Positions 1 through 8,498 of a stretch of 64,000 nucleotides of DNA are shown here, one piece after another. The stretch comes from Stutzerimonas stutzeri. GTDB taxonomy: Bacteria > Pseudomonadota > Gammaproteobacteria > Pseudomonadales > Pseudomonadaceae. Under the pieces are notes generated by a model. The model was not told where the DNA came from, made no database searches, and saw only the letters and a program-made list of their open reading frames with translations. The stretch spans positions 62,001 through 126,000 of the forward strand of contig DGLA01000022.1 of assembly GCA_002387205.1 (NCBI GenBank), in the 5' to 3' direction. Position numbers and translations under genes: made by a program. The stretch's first letter is position 1. Every line of letters starts with the position of its first letter.

Positions 1-350
1 TCACGCAGCGCCCGCGTGGCACGCTGCGCAATGCCGTCAGGGTTCCAGGCTTCAGCCGCATCGAGGGACTTCTTTTCCAGGGGAGTCACCGGAAACAGGG
101 CAAGCGCCGGAATGCCAAGCGCCACGAGTTCTTCCGCTTCCTCCAGCAGCAGATCGATGGAGAGACGCTCCACACCGGGCATTGACGGCACCTGCTCCCG
201 ACGGTTTTCGCCGTCAAGTACAAACACCGGCAAGATCAGGTCATCCACGCTCAGCAGGTTTTCGCGCACCAATCGGCGGGAAAAATCATCACGGCGATTA
301 CGGCGCAGGCGAGTGGCAGGGAACAACCGGTTGGCAGGCACGAAACTCAC
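1..350 (-). CDS. hemB: Delta-aminolevulinic acid dehydratase, N-terminal part (cut by window edge)
   Basis: This is the first 116 residues of porphobilinogen synthase, which condenses two 5-aminolevulinate molecules in cytosolic haem and sirohaem synthesis. The start is a GTG at 348-350 with CCAGGAG just upstream; the protein begins VSFVPANRLFPATRLRRN, close to what I know of Pseudomonas HemB. The stretches RRDDFSRRLVREN, DLILPVFVLDG and PSMPGVERLS are typical of the HemB N-terminus. The TIM-barrel active site, with the Schiff-base lysines, lies beyond the window edge. Transcription runs out of the window, and the divergent neighbour is elbB. The identity is firm; the rest of the gene is not visible. 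Confidence 0.93.
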   Translation of the reverse strand, partial: MSFVPANRLFPATRLRRNRRDDFSRRLVRENLLSVDDLILPVFVLDGENRREQVPSMPGVERLSIDLLLEEAEELVALGIPALALFPVTPLEKKSLDAAEAWNPDGIAQRATRALR

Positions 351-661
351 AGCGAACTCCTGGCCCGCATGGCGGGCGAATATGACGTTTATAAGCTGTC
401 TTTATGACCAATTGATGACAGGGTCATCCCAGATCAACAGGCTGTTGTGGTCATTGTCGTCACCCAGGACGCCCACTGCCAGTGCTTTAGGCAACCAGCC
501 GCAACCAGGAGCGCACCGGCCCGCACCTGCACGAAGCGAACGCCGGGCGCGTCCATGCATCCCATCAGGATGAGGCGGACTTACCAGCACCCAAGCCAGG
601 GTTTAACATCGAGCCCATCAGCCAAGCCCATCGGGCTTGAAAATCCGATCAGGAGAACCCT
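351..661. other. Intergenic region between hemB and elbB
   Basis: This 311-base gap separates two divergent genes and should hold both promoters. It includes an AT-rich stretch around 380-420 that could serve hemB. A short hairpin, AAGCCC-ATC-GGGCTT, lies at 624-638, just before the elbB ribosome binding site AGGAG. A 62-codon minus-strand reading frame at 402-590 has no recognisable family features and I do not call it a gene. Confidence 0.4.
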
Positions 662-1324
662 ATGAACAGAAAAGTCGCCGTGATTCTTTCCGGCTGCGGT
701 GTATACGACGGCTCGGAGATCTACGAGAGCGTGATTACCCTGCTGCGACTGGACCAGCGCGGCGCCACGGTCCAGTGTTTCGCACCGGACATCGAGCAGA
801 TGCATGTGATCAATCACCTTACCGGCGCGGAAATGCCCGAAAGCCGCAACGTTCTGGTGGAGTCTGCCCGGCTGGCGCGCGGCAATATCAAGGATCTACG
901 CGAGGCCGACGTCGAGGATTTCGACGCGTTGATCATGCCTGGCGGCTTCGGTGCTGCGAAAAACCTGTCCGACTTCGCCACCCAAGGCGCCGGCAGCACG
1001 ATTCTGCCAGAGGTTCTGCAGCTGGCGCAGGCATTCGCCAAAGCCGGCAAGCCAGTCGGCATGATGTGCATCGCCCCGACGATGGCCGCACGGATCTTCG
1101 GTCCCGGCGTCGTCTGCACATTGGGCAATGACGATGACCCCGCTGCCGTGGCATCGCGCGAGATGGGGATCGAACATCAGGCGTGCGAAGTCACCGAGAT
1201 CGTGGAAGATCCGCAGCACAAGCTGGTGACGACGCCTGCGTACATGCTGGCCCAATCGATCAGCGAAGCGGCCTCCGGCATCAACAAGCTCGTCGACCGG
1301 GTGCTTGACCTGACAAGCGAGTAA
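662..1324 (+). CDS. elbB: Isoprenoid biosynthesis glyoxalase ElbB (DJ-1/PfpI superfamily)
   Basis: This is a 220-residue cytosolic protein of the DJ-1/PfpI superfamily, ElbB branch. Members have weak glyoxalase activity and have been linked genetically to isoprenoid output; the true substrate is uncertain. The ElbB motif SGCGVYDGSE is at residues 10-19, and the nucleophile-elbow cysteine is Cys136 in GMMCIAP. Length matches the family (about 217-220). The ATG is preceded by AGGAGAACCCT, a good ribosome binding site. It is transcribed away from hemB and is followed by a strong terminator, so it is probably monocistronic. Confidence 0.93.
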   Translation: MNRKVAVILSGCGVYDGSEIYESVITLLRLDQRGATVQCFAPDIEQMHVINHLTGAEMPESRNVLVESARLARGNIKDLREADVEDFDALIMPGGFGAAKNLSDFATQGAGSTILPEVLQLAQAFAKAGKPVGMMCIAPTMAARIFGPGVVCTLGNDDDPAAVASREMGIEHQACEVTEIVEDPQHKLVTTPAYMLAQSISEAASGINKLVDRVLDLTSE

Positions 1325-1335
1325 CCCAGCGATTA

Positions 1336-1362
1336 TAGCCCGGGGGCATCCCCGGGGTTTAT
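1336..1362 (+). terminator. Rho-independent terminator of elbB
   Basis: A GC-rich hairpin (CCCGGGGG at 1339-1346, loop CAT, CCCCGGGG at 1350-1357, one internal mismatch) is followed by TTTATT, eight bases after the elbB stop codon. Confidence 0.8.
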
Positions 1363-1471
1363 TCGTGCGGACGGCGGCTATAAGGCCAATCGTACCGGCA
1401 CTCCCGCCGCACCTCTGGTCAATCCGGCCATACTCCTGCAGCTTGATCCGATCCGCCAGGAAGCTGCGATC

Positions 1472-1942
1472 ATGACACCGCCACCCATCGACACCATCGA
1501 AGACCAGCAACAAGCCGTGCGTCAGCTGTTCGAGCGCATACCCTTCAACGAGTACCTTGGCATCGAGCTGGATGAAGTCTCCCACCAGCGCGTGGTGATG
1601 CGCCTGCCCATGAAACAGGAGCTGGTCGGAAACTTCTTCCACGGCATCCTGCATGGTGGCGTGATCGCTTCCCTGCTTGACGTTGCAGGTGGCGCCATGG
1701 CCATGATCGGTGCCTTTGAAAAGCATCGGCATCTGACGACCGAGGAGCGCGCCCTGCGCCTTGCACGCCTCGGCACTATCGACATGCGCATCGACTACCT
1801 GCGTCCCGGGCGCGGCAAGTGCTTCAACGCCAGTGCCACGCTGCTGCGGTCCGGCAACAAGGTGGCCGTGGTGCGTTCCGAACTGCACAACGAAGAGGAT
1901 GTGTTGATTGCAGTAGGCACCGGCACCTATCTGTGCGGATAA
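1472..1942 (+). CDS. YigI/PaaI-family hotdog-fold thioesterase
   Basis: This 156-residue protein belongs to the hotdog-fold acyl-CoA thioesterases of the PaaI/YigI group. The diagnostic motif is HGGVIASLLDVAGG around residues 61-74, in which an acidic residue (Asp70) and the HGG turn form the active site. The segment TIDMRIDYLRPGRG near residues 104-117 is the usual substrate-channel strand. Pseudomonads carry this gene next to elbB. The ATG has a weak AGGAAG site upstream. The acyl-CoA substrate cannot be told from sequence. The gene converges with yaiI on the opposite strand. Confidence 0.85.
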   Translation: MTPPPIDTIEDQQQAVRQLFERIPFNEYLGIELDEVSHQRVVMRLPMKQELVGNFFHGILHGGVIASLLDVAGGAMAMIGAFEKHRHLTTEERALRLARLGTIDMRIDYLRPGRGKCFNASATLLRSGNKVAVVRSELHNEEDVLIAVGTGTYLCG

Positions 1943-1987
1943 CCGCACAACGGACGGACATGACGAAGCGACCCCGGATGGGCTCGC

Positions 1988-2467
1988 CTAGCGTGCCCGG
2001 GCTCGGGACAGTTGCGTCAGGAGACGGTCCAGGGCATTGGCGAATGCCTGACGATCCCTGTCGCCGTAAGCCGCCTGACCGCCGCCCGCCTGGCCCAGTT
2101 CGCGCAGATCCGTGAACAGATTGCGCACTGCCAGACGATCCCCCATGTTGCGCTCGTCGAACTCGCGGCCACGCGGATCGAGTGCTGCCACACCCTTCTT
2201 GACCAGCCGATCAGCCAGCGGGACATCGCTGCAGATCACCAGCTCACCCGGCCGGGCATGCTCGACCAGATAGTCGTCGGCAGCGTCCGGCCCGCTCGGG
2301 ACGACAACCAGCTGAACGCAGGCAAAGGCCGGCTTGACCTGACTCTGCCCCGCCACCAGGACCACCTCGAACTTTCGCTTGAGGGCGAACTTGATCAACT
2401 GCTCCTTGGCCGCCTTTGGGCAGGCATCGGCATCAACCCACACCCGCAATGGCCCGACGCCGCTCAT
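1988..2467 (-). CDS. YaiI/YqxD family protein (UPF0178)
   Basis: This 159-residue protein is a member of UPF0178 (YaiI/YqxD), a PIN-like/NYN-related family without an established reaction. The N-terminal block VWVDADACPKAAKEQL (residues 9-24) with its DADACP signature, and DYLVEHARPGELVICSDVPLA further on, are hallmarks; the conserved aspartates could bind metal for nuclease activity, but this is inference. Its ATG overlaps the stop codon of the upstream lysE-type gene by four bases (ATGA), so the two are probably translationally coupled at the end of the yheS operon. Confidence 0.87.
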   Translation of the reverse strand: MSGVGPLRVWVDADACPKAAKEQLIKFALKRKFEVVLVAGQSQVKPAFACVQLVVVPSGPDAADDYLVEHARPGELVICSDVPLADRLVKKGVAALDPRGREFDERNMGDRLAVRNLFTDLRELGQAGGGQAAYGDRDRQAFANALDRLLTQLSRARAR

Positions 2468-3096
2468 GCCACGGCCCGCCGCACAGTAGCGAGCAGGGCT
2501 GCTGCACCGGCAAACATCGCAGCGAAACTGCGGTTGACCAGGCGCTGCTGGCGCGGGGTGCGCAGCAGGCGCAACACCTTCGCGGCAAGGCCGGTGTAGC
2601 CAGCCATGACGATCAGATCCACCACCACCATGGTGGCGCCCATATGCAGGTACTGGACCAACAGGTCCCGCTGCGGATCGAGAAACTGCGGCAGCACGGC
2701 GAGAATGAACACTATGGCCTTGGGGTTGCTGGCATTGACCAGGAACCCACGGAACACCAGCGCCAATGGCCGGCCAATCGGCCGCGGCGCGGAGCTGTCA
2801 TCGAGCTCTTCGGGCAATGCCCGCCATTGCTTCAGCGCGAGCCACAGCAGGTAGGCGACACCGAACCATTTGATCAGGCTGAACGCCAGCGCGGAGGTCG
2901 CCAGTACCGCACCGACACCTGCCGCCACGACGGCGATCTGCAGCGCCAAAGCGATCTGAAGGCCGATGGCGTTCCAATAACCTCGCCAGAAACCGTACTG
3001 CAGACCACAGGACATCGACGCGATGGCCCCCGCACCAGGCGAGAGGCTGATGATCCAACAGGCAAGGAAAAAGGCCAGCCAGGTATCCAACGTCAT
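2464..3096 (-). CDS. LysE/RhtB family amino-acid exporter
   Basis: This is a 210-residue inner-membrane protein of the LysE/RhtB translocator family, which exports amino acids such as threonine, homoserine or lysine. It has about six hydrophobic segments; the N-terminal block SLSPGAGAIASMSCGLQYG (residues 18-36) corresponds to the conserved SPGP-type signature, and NASNPKAIVFILAVLPQF to the second conserved loop. Length fits the family. It is 48 bases after the terC gene and overlaps yaiI by four bases. The substrate is unknown. Confidence 0.9.
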   Translation of the reverse strand: MTLDTWLAFFLACWIISLSPGAGAIASMSCGLQYGFWRGYWNAIGLQIALALQIAVVAAGVGAVLATSALAFSLIKWFGVAYLLWLALKQWRALPEELDDSSAPRPIGRPLALVFRGFLVNASNPKAIVFILAVLPQFLDPQRDLLVQYLHMGATMVVVDLIVMAGYTGLAAKVLRLLRTPRQQRLVNRSFAAMFAGAAALLATVRRAVA

Positions 3097-3144
3097 GGGT
3101 GTTCCTCAGTTGCCGCTGCGCCCGGACGCAACGGCGGGCGTGTC

Positions 3145-3906
3145 TCAGTCAGGAATGTCTTTGCCAAGCTTGACCGGTTCCTTGAGCTTGCGGTTCATCG
3201 CCTTGCGCATGCGAATGTTGATCGCCTCCACGCCAAGGGAAAAGACCATGGCGAAGTAGACGTAGCCTTTCGGGACATGGGCGCCGAACGCCTCAGCAAC
3301 CAGCAAGGTGCCGACCACGATCAGGAAGGACAACGCGAGGATCTTCAGTGTCGGGTGCTTTTCGATAAAGTCGCTGATGGTACCGGCCGCCAGCATCATC
3401 ACGCCGACCGCGATGACGATCGCGGCAATCATCACCTGCACGTTATCTACCAGGCCCACCGCGGTTATTACCGAATCCAGGGAGAATACGATGTCGATCA
3501 CCGCGATCTGCAGGATGATGCCTACAAAGCTGGCTTTGGCTGCTCCACCGGCGGCGCTGCCCTGCTCCTCTTCACCTTCGACGCTGTGCCAGATTTCCAT
3601 GGTGCTCTTGAACAGCAGGAACAGACCGCCAAAGAACAGGATCAGGTCGCGCCCGGAAACGCCATGCTCGAAGACCGTGAACAGATCGTTGGTCAAACGC
3701 ATGACCCAGGCGATCGACAACAGCAACAGGATTCGCGTCCCCATTGCCAGGGCCAGGCCGAAGAAACGCGCCTTGGGCTGCTGCTCCTTGGGCAAGCGCC
3801 CCACCAGGATGGAAATGAAGATGATGTTGTCGATGCCGAGGACGATTTCCAGGGCGGTCAGGGTCAGAAACGCGACCCAGATTTCCGGGTTGCTAAGCCA
3901 TTCCAT
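3145..3906 (-). CDS. TerC family integral membrane protein
   Basis: This is a 253-residue membrane protein of the TerC family (YoaE/YgdQ type without CBS domains). It contains the conserved LEIVLGIDNIIFISIL near residues 19-34 and the second repeat IAVIDIVFSLDSVITAVG, with acidic residues inside membrane helices that suggest metal-ion handling; some relatives export manganese. Six to seven hydrophobic segments are visible. Residues 110-125 form an acidic, glutamate-rich cytoplasmic loop. It starts six bases after the mscS stop codon, so it belongs to the same minus-strand operon. The transported ion is inference. Confidence 0.87.
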   Translation of the reverse strand: MEWLSNPEIWVAFLTLTALEIVLGIDNIIFISILVGRLPKEQQPKARFFGLALAMGTRILLLLSIAWVMRLTNDLFTVFEHGVSGRDLILFFGGLFLLFKSTMEIWHSVEGEEEQGSAAGGAAKASFVGIILQIAVIDIVFSLDSVITAVGLVDNVQVMIAAIVIAVGVMMLAAGTISDFIEKHPTLKILALSFLIVVGTLLVAEAFGAHVPKGYVYFAMVFSLGVEAINIRMRKAMNRKLKEPVKLGKDIPD

Positions 3907-3912
3907 ATTGCT

Positions 3913-4494
3913 TTACTCGTGGGAGGTGTGGTCGAGAGGTCGAATTTCGGTCCCGCGCCAGCGGCGCAGTACCTTTTGAAAGAACAGACTGTTGGGTACC
4001 TGGACGATGGCGGCAGTTCCACCCTCGCTGCTTTCCTCAAGCGTGGTGTACAGCAGATTTATATCTGTGACGCGCCCTTTGACGATCGGCTTGTCGAAAC
4101 TTTCCACAAGCTCCACCACGTCGCCCAGGCGAAAAGGTCCTACGGCCATGATCAGCGCCGCACACAGCAAGTTTGACAGCACGCTCCACATGGCAAAAAA
4201 AGCCACTGCTGCGACTGCCACGAACCCCGAGAATGCGGTCCAGAGCACGGTGGCGGATACGCCGAAACGCTCCAGGACCATGATCAGCGCGCCGCCGATG
4301 ATGAGCCAGCGAATGCCTCCGCGCAGCGGTAACAGCAGTTCGGCCGGCAACGGGTAACGGTTGCCCAGCCGTGACAGCCCACGAACTACCAGCCGCTGCA
4401 GTACGAAGGCTGCGGTCAGGATCAACAGCACCTGAAACGCGACCAACAATTGGTCCTGCCACTGATGCGAAAGGCGCAGCAGGCGTTCGCTCAT
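3913..4494 (-). CDS. Small mechanosensitive ion channel, MscS family
   Basis: This 193-residue protein is a compact MscS-type channel. It has hydrophobic helices at about residues 18-35, 60-78 and 83-108, the last being the pore helix, followed by the beta domain VGPFRLGDVVELVES and the conserved interface VPNSLFFQKVLRRW. It lacks the long C-terminal cage of E. coli MscS, which is typical of this short subfamily. MscS channels open under membrane tension to release solutes during hypo-osmotic shock. Its ATG overlaps the stop codon of the ABC-F gene by four bases. Confidence 0.88.
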   Translation of the reverse strand: MSERLLRLSHQWQDQLLVAFQVLLILTAAFVLQRLVVRGLSRLGNRYPLPAELLLPLRGGIRWLIIGGALIMVLERFGVSATVLWTAFSGFVAVAAVAFFAMWSVLSNLLCAALIMAVGPFRLGDVVELVESFDKPIVKGRVTDINLLYTTLEESSEGGTAAIVQVPNSLFFQKVLRRWRGTEIRPLDHTSHE

Positions 4495-6401
4495 GCGCTG
4501 GCCTCCAGCTGGCCCTGCAGTGACTCCAGAGCCTCAAGCGCCTCGAGCCAGGATTCTTCCAGCGCGGCTTCACGCCCTTTCAGCTCGGCCTGCCTGGCGA
4601 GCACATCCCGCAATTCATCTTTTCGCGCCGCCTCGTAAAGCGCAGTGTCTGAAAGACGTGTCTCGATCTCGGCGAGTTTTTCCTGCACGCCAGACAGGTC
4701 CTTTTCCAGCTTGTCAGCCTGCCTTTTGAGCGGCGCCAGCTGCTGACGCAGCGCGGCCGCCGCCTGCCGCAGCGCACGCTTGTCCGTCTTGTCGCCAACG
4801 GAATCCGAAGAGTTCACGGGCTGCTGCCGAACGCGGTAATCCGTCAGCCATCTCGCATAGTCGTCAAGATCGCCGTCAAAGCCAGCGACGCGGCCGTCGG
4901 CGACCAGCAGAAACTCATCGGTGGTGCTCTTGAGCAGATGACGGTCGTGAGACACCACCAGCACCGCACCGTCGAAGTCCTGCAATGCAAGCGTGAGCGC
5001 CAGGCGCATCTCAAGATCCAGATGGTTGGTGGGCTCGTCCAGCAACAGCAGGTTGGGCTTGCCCCAGGCAATCAACGCCAGGGCCAGACGTGCCTTTTCG
5101 CCGCCGGAGAAATTCAGCACCGGCTCATCGCAGCGATTGCCGCGAAAATCGAAGCCACCGAGAAAATCACGCAGCATTTGCTCCCGCTCGCCCGGTGCAA
5201 TGCGCTGCAGGTGCAACAGCGGGCTGGCATTGGCATCCAGGGCGTCGAGCTGGTGCTGGGCGAAATAGCCGATGACCAGGTTCTCGCCACGCTGCAAACG
5301 GCCACCCAAGGGCTGTAACTCATCGGCCAGGGTCTTGATCAAGGTGGACTTGCCCGCACCGTTGGGCCCGAGCAGGCCGATTCGAGCACCAGGCACCAAC
5401 TGCAACTTGACCTTGTCCAGCACAACCTTGTCGCCATATCCGAGACGCCCTTCTGCCAGGTCCAACAACGGGCTGGAAACCCTGTCGGCCTCGCGAAAGG
5501 CGAAATCGAACGGTGAATCGATATGCGCTGGCGCCAGCTCCTCTAGTCGCTCCAGCGCCTTGATCCGGCTTTGAGCCTGGCGCGCCTTGCTCGCCTTGGC
5601 TTTGAAGCGACGGATGAAATCCTCCATGTGCTCGCGCTGCGCCTGCTGCTTTTCAAACGCCTGCTGCTGTTGCGCGAGACGCTCGGCCCTCGCGCGCTCG
5701 AACGCCGAATAGCCGCCGCGGTACAAGGTCAGCTTGCGCTGTTCGACATGCACGACGTTGCCGACGACTTCGTCGAGAAAGTCACGATCATGAGAAATCA
5801 GCATCAGCGTGCCCGGATAGCTTTTCAGCCAGGACTCCAGCCACAGAATCGCATCAAGATCGAGGTGGTTGGTCGGCTCGTCGAGCAGAAGCAGATCGGA
5901 AGGACACATCAGCGCCTGGGCGAGGTTGAGTCGCATCCGCCAGCCACCGGAAAAGCTGCTGACCGGACGATCCATCTGTTCATTGGCGAAACCCAGGCCA
6001 GCCAACAGCTTACGCGCCCGAGCATCGGCGCTATAGCCGTCGGCATTGTCCAGCTCCGTATGCAGGCGGGCCAGGGCGCTGCCGTCATGGGCCGATTCGG
6101 CGGTCGCCAGCGCAGCCTGGATACGACGAAGCTCGGTGTCGCCATCGAGGACGTAATCCACAGCCAGTCGATCGAGCGTATCGACCTCCTGCCGCATGTG
6201 TGCGATACGCCAGTCCGGCGGCAGTTGGCAGTCGCCTCCGTCGGCGGCGAATTCACCACGCAACAAGGCGAACAGGCTGGATTTACCGGCGCCATTGGCA
6301 CCGACAAGCCCGACCTTCTGGCCAGGATGAAGGGTCAACTCGGCACCGTCGAGCAAACGCTGCGGGCCGCGCTGTAGAGTAAGGTTCTGAAGTCGGATCA
6401 T
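4491..6401 (-). CDS. yheS: ABC-F family ATPase, YheS type
   Basis: This 636-residue soluble protein has two ABC ATPase domains and no membrane segment, as in the ABC-F translation factors that bind the ribosomal E site. Domain one carries the Walker A GANGAGKSS and signature SGGWRMRLNLA; domain two carries GPNGAGKST and SGGEKARLALA; both have LLLDEPTNHLDLD. The interdomain linker (about residues 245-300) is charged, and the C-terminal 100 residues form a predicted coiled coil. Overall layout and length are those of YheS. It is the first gene of the operon yheS-mscS-terC-lysE-yaiI and is divergent from the TIGR02444 gene. The ribosomal role is family knowledge. Confidence 0.92.
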   Translation of the reverse strand: MIRLQNLTLQRGPQRLLDGAELTLHPGQKVGLVGANGAGKSSLFALLRGEFAADGGDCQLPPDWRIAHMRQEVDTLDRLAVDYVLDGDTELRRIQAALATAESAHDGSALARLHTELDNADGYSADARARKLLAGLGFANEQMDRPVSSFSGGWRMRLNLAQALMCPSDLLLLDEPTNHLDLDAILWLESWLKSYPGTLMLISHDRDFLDEVVGNVVHVEQRKLTLYRGGYSAFERARAERLAQQQQAFEKQQAQREHMEDFIRRFKAKASKARQAQSRIKALERLEELAPAHIDSPFDFAFREADRVSSPLLDLAEGRLGYGDKVVLDKVKLQLVPGARIGLLGPNGAGKSTLIKTLADELQPLGGRLQRGENLVIGYFAQHQLDALDANASPLLHLQRIAPGEREQMLRDFLGGFDFRGNRCDEPVLNFSGGEKARLALALIAWGKPNLLLLDEPTNHLDLEMRLALTLALQDFDGAVLVVSHDRHLLKSTTDEFLLVADGRVAGFDGDLDDYARWLTDYRVRQQPVNSSDSVGDKTDKRALRQAAAALRQQLAPLKRQADKLEKDLSGVQEKLAEIETRLSDTALYEAARKDELRDVLARQAELKGREAALEESWLEALEALESLQGQLEASA

Positions 6402-6466
6402 AATGGCGGCGGAGTTTATCAGGTCGCCTGGAAATCCATCCGGCTGCCCATAAAAAAACTAGTTCG

Positions 6467-6952
6467 ATGAACAACGACGACGACCTCTGGACATTCGCCC
6501 TCGCCTGCTATGCGTCGCCAGGTGTCGAGAAGGCATGCCTAGACCTTCAGGCGATGGGCGCCGATGTTTGCCTCTTGCTCAGCGGCGCCTGGCTGGAAAT
6601 ACGTGGCGTAGCCTGCAACGAGCAGCGCTTGCGGCAGTTGAAACAGCTCAGTCGCGACTGGCAGCAGGAGGTGGTCGCGCCATTGCGCAGCCTGCGCCTG
6701 TGCTGGCGCGAACAAACAGCCAACGACGCAGCGCTGGCCAACTTGCGCGAGCGCATCAAGACGCTGGAACTGGATGCCGAGCGGATTGAACTCGATCGCC
6801 TGCAGCAGGCCTCCGGGGGTTGGCCTGCAGATAAAGGCCCTGTCCAGTGGCTGGAGCGGCTCTGCGCGGGACTCCAGGGAGAGCCCCGCGCATCGCTGCA
6901 CCTGCTACGGCGAGCGGCTCAGGCTCAGCTGGAAGCGCCCGGCGAGGGCTGA
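6467..6952 (+). CDS. TIGR02444 family (DUF2390) protein
   Basis: This 161-residue protein belongs to the pseudomonad TIGR02444/DUF2390 family of unknown function. Characteristic features are the N-terminal block LWTFALACYASPGVEKACL (residues 7-25), then CLLLSGAWLE, and a long helical middle ending in LRLCWRE; the rest is helical and glutamine/arginine-rich. In Pseudomonas it sits between the ABC-F gene and algP, as here. Its last 28 bases overlap the 3' end of algP on the other strand. I know of no established biochemical role. Confidence 0.83.
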   Translation: MNNDDDLWTFALACYASPGVEKACLDLQAMGADVCLLLSGAWLEIRGVACNEQRLRQLKQLSRDWQQEVVAPLRSLRLCWREQTANDAALANLRERIKTLELDAERIELDRLQQASGGWPADKGPVQWLERLCAGLQGEPRASLHLLRRAAQAQLEAPGEG

Positions 6953-7671
6953 TTGTCATCCCCCGCCTTGGCGGCTGCCTTGCGCGTGGCAGCCGGCTTG
7001 CGTGCAGTGGCGGGCTTGGAAGCGCGGGATGGTTTTGCGGCCGGGTTCTTACCGCGGCTTGTAGGCCGAGAGGTAGTGTTGCCCGATGCAGGCTGGGCTG
7101 TGGGCGCTTTCGCCGTCGATGGGTTTTGTTCCTTGGTCTTGCTTGCGCGATTGGCGGGAGACTTGGCTGGGGCCGGGTTCGGCTTTACGCCTGCCTGCCT
7201 GGCGGGTGCCGGCTTGCTGGCTGACGCGGTTTTGCGTGTTGCCGAAGCCGAGCGCGACGTGGTCGTCTTGCCGCGCGACGCGAGTGCCTCACCAGCCGCT
7301 TTTTCCACCTGGGAAATGCCCTGCGCCAGGGTCAGGCTATGTTCGGCATCACGTTTGAGGTCGGACAGATATGTCAGCGTCTCGCTCTGCCGAGACTGCA
7401 GAACAGCTAGCATGTCGTCCAGTTCGGCAAGCCTTGAGCGGGCCTTGGTCTGCGCTTTCGATTTGCCTGCGTTGCCGGCCTCGTCGAGCTTGGCGCGCGC
7501 CTTGATCAGTTTTTCCTGTGTCTTGCCTCGCTGCTTCTCGAGCTTGGCAAGCAGGATTTCAGCGTCCTTCTGCGCATCGGTACAAGCTTTCTCCAGATGC
7601 ACGACCAGACTCTTCGATAACTGCTGAAGCAAGTGCAGCGGGGTCATGACCGCGTTTTTTTTCGCTGGCAT
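6925..7671 (-). CDS. algP: AlgP, histone-like alginate regulatory protein
   Basis: This 248-residue protein matches AlgP (AlgR3), a histone-H1-like factor reported to influence alginate (algD) expression in P. aeruginosa. The start at 7671 gives MPAKKNAVMTPLHLLQQL and is preceded by AGGAGG; a longer frame from 7782 has no such site. Residues about 10-130 form an amphipathic coiled-coil region (LVVHLEKACTDAQKDAE, KLEKQRGKTQEKLIKARAKL); residues about 150-240 are a low-complexity lysine/alanine/proline tail (KPAAT-like repeats) resembling eukaryotic H1. The tail is shorter and less regular than I recall for P. aeruginosa. Its 3' end overlaps the TIGR02444 gene. Confidence 0.88.
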   Translation of the reverse strand: MPAKKNAVMTPLHLLQQLSKSLVVHLEKACTDAQKDAEILLAKLEKQRGKTQEKLIKARAKLDEAGNAGKSKAQTKARSRLAELDDMLAVLQSRQSETLTYLSDLKRDAEHSLTLAQGISQVEKAAGEALASRGKTTTSRSASATRKTASASKPAPARQAGVKPNPAPAKSPANRASKTKEQNPSTAKAPTAQPASGNTTSRPTSRGKNPAAKPSRASKPATARKPAATRKAAAKAGDDNQPSPGASS

Positions 7672-7785
7672 GAAAGTGCCTCCTGGCGGGGTTGGTGCAG
7701 CCATACTAGACGCGCGCCAGGCATCCGCCAACAGCCAGACGAGGATGGTCTGTACGAGCGATCCCTCGCTCCAAACCAACACGCC

Positions 7786-8250
7786 TCAGGCGGTAGCGGC
7801 AGGTTCTTTATGAGCGGTATGCAGCACTTCGATCAGGCAATCTTCCAGTTCGAAGCGCTCGTGTAACAACTGCCCAAGATGCTTGAGCTCATCGGGAAGA
7901 CCGGGGCTGTCCAGGCACTCGCCCGAGTCACACCGGTCATTGAAGGCGACCGCCACCTGGGTAATCGCCTCGATGCGGGGGTAAATCTGGCGGGCCAGAT
8001 CGAGGCCGCGCGTGTCGCCGAAGGCTTCGGCTTCGTTGAGCAACTGCTCGTAAATCTCGAAATGACCAGCCGACACGTAATCGAGCAGTATTTCGCAAAA
8101 CTTCTGCAAGGCCGGCCGAGTTGCCGCTTCGGCACCCACATGCAGCCCATCGAATGCATTGATCAGAGCGTGACGTTCCTGCAGCCAGCGATCGATCAAC
8201 AGGTGCACACCTCCCCAGCGTTCCTGGGCGTTCCGACAGCTCTCGAGCAT
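7786..8250 (-). CDS. algQ: Rsd/AlgQ family anti-sigma-70 regulator
   Basis: This 154-residue all-helical protein is AlgQ, the Pseudomonas orthologue of Rsd. It binds region 4 of the housekeeping sigma factor, shifting RNA polymerase use, and affects alginate and other regulons. Recognisable blocks are QERWGGVHLLIDRWLQERHAL (split here as RWGGVHLLIDRWL and ERHALINAFDGL), then KFCEILLDYVSAGHFEIYEQL, and LHERFELEDCLIEVL near the C-terminus. It lies upstream of algP on the same strand with a 114-base gap, the order known from P. aeruginosa. The assignment is strong. Confidence 0.92.
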   Translation of the reverse strand: MLESCRNAQERWGGVHLLIDRWLQERHALINAFDGLHVGAEAATRPALQKFCEILLDYVSAGHFEIYEQLLNEAEAFGDTRGLDLARQIYPRIEAITQVAVAFNDRCDSGECLDSPGLPDELKHLGQLLHERFELEDCLIEVLHTAHKEPAATA

Positions 8251-8498
8251 GGTGACCTCACTTCCCTAATTGATAGTGCTTGTTGCGCCTTCCGAGACGG
8301 GTTTTTGTCTTGGGATATCGGCATTGGGTGAGTGGCAGCGCCAAATGGCAGAAACCCGACGCCGCCAGAGCAGACTAAGCCGCGATGATCGAAGCATCAA
8401 GAACCAAATTGCCCGACCGATCATGACGAGCAATTGCTGCGGCAGGATCATTGACCGTCAGGGAGAACGATGATTCGCCGCCCCAAGCAAAAACCGCC

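Noticed and set aside
402..590. Minus-strand 62-codon reading frame between hemB and elbB
   Set aside because: No ribosome binding site, skewed composition (Pro/Gly/Arg), and no family features; it lies in the hemB promoter region.
2416..4176. Very long plus-strand reading frame (586 codons) across yaiI, lysE, terC and mscS
   Set aside because: It is an antisense shadow of high-GC genes; the product is rich in Gln/His/Arg with no recognisable domain, and the minus-strand genes are clear.
6925..7782. Longer algP start at 7782
   Set aside because: The extra 37 codons are unlike AlgP and have no ribosome binding site; the ATG at 7671 has AGGAGG.
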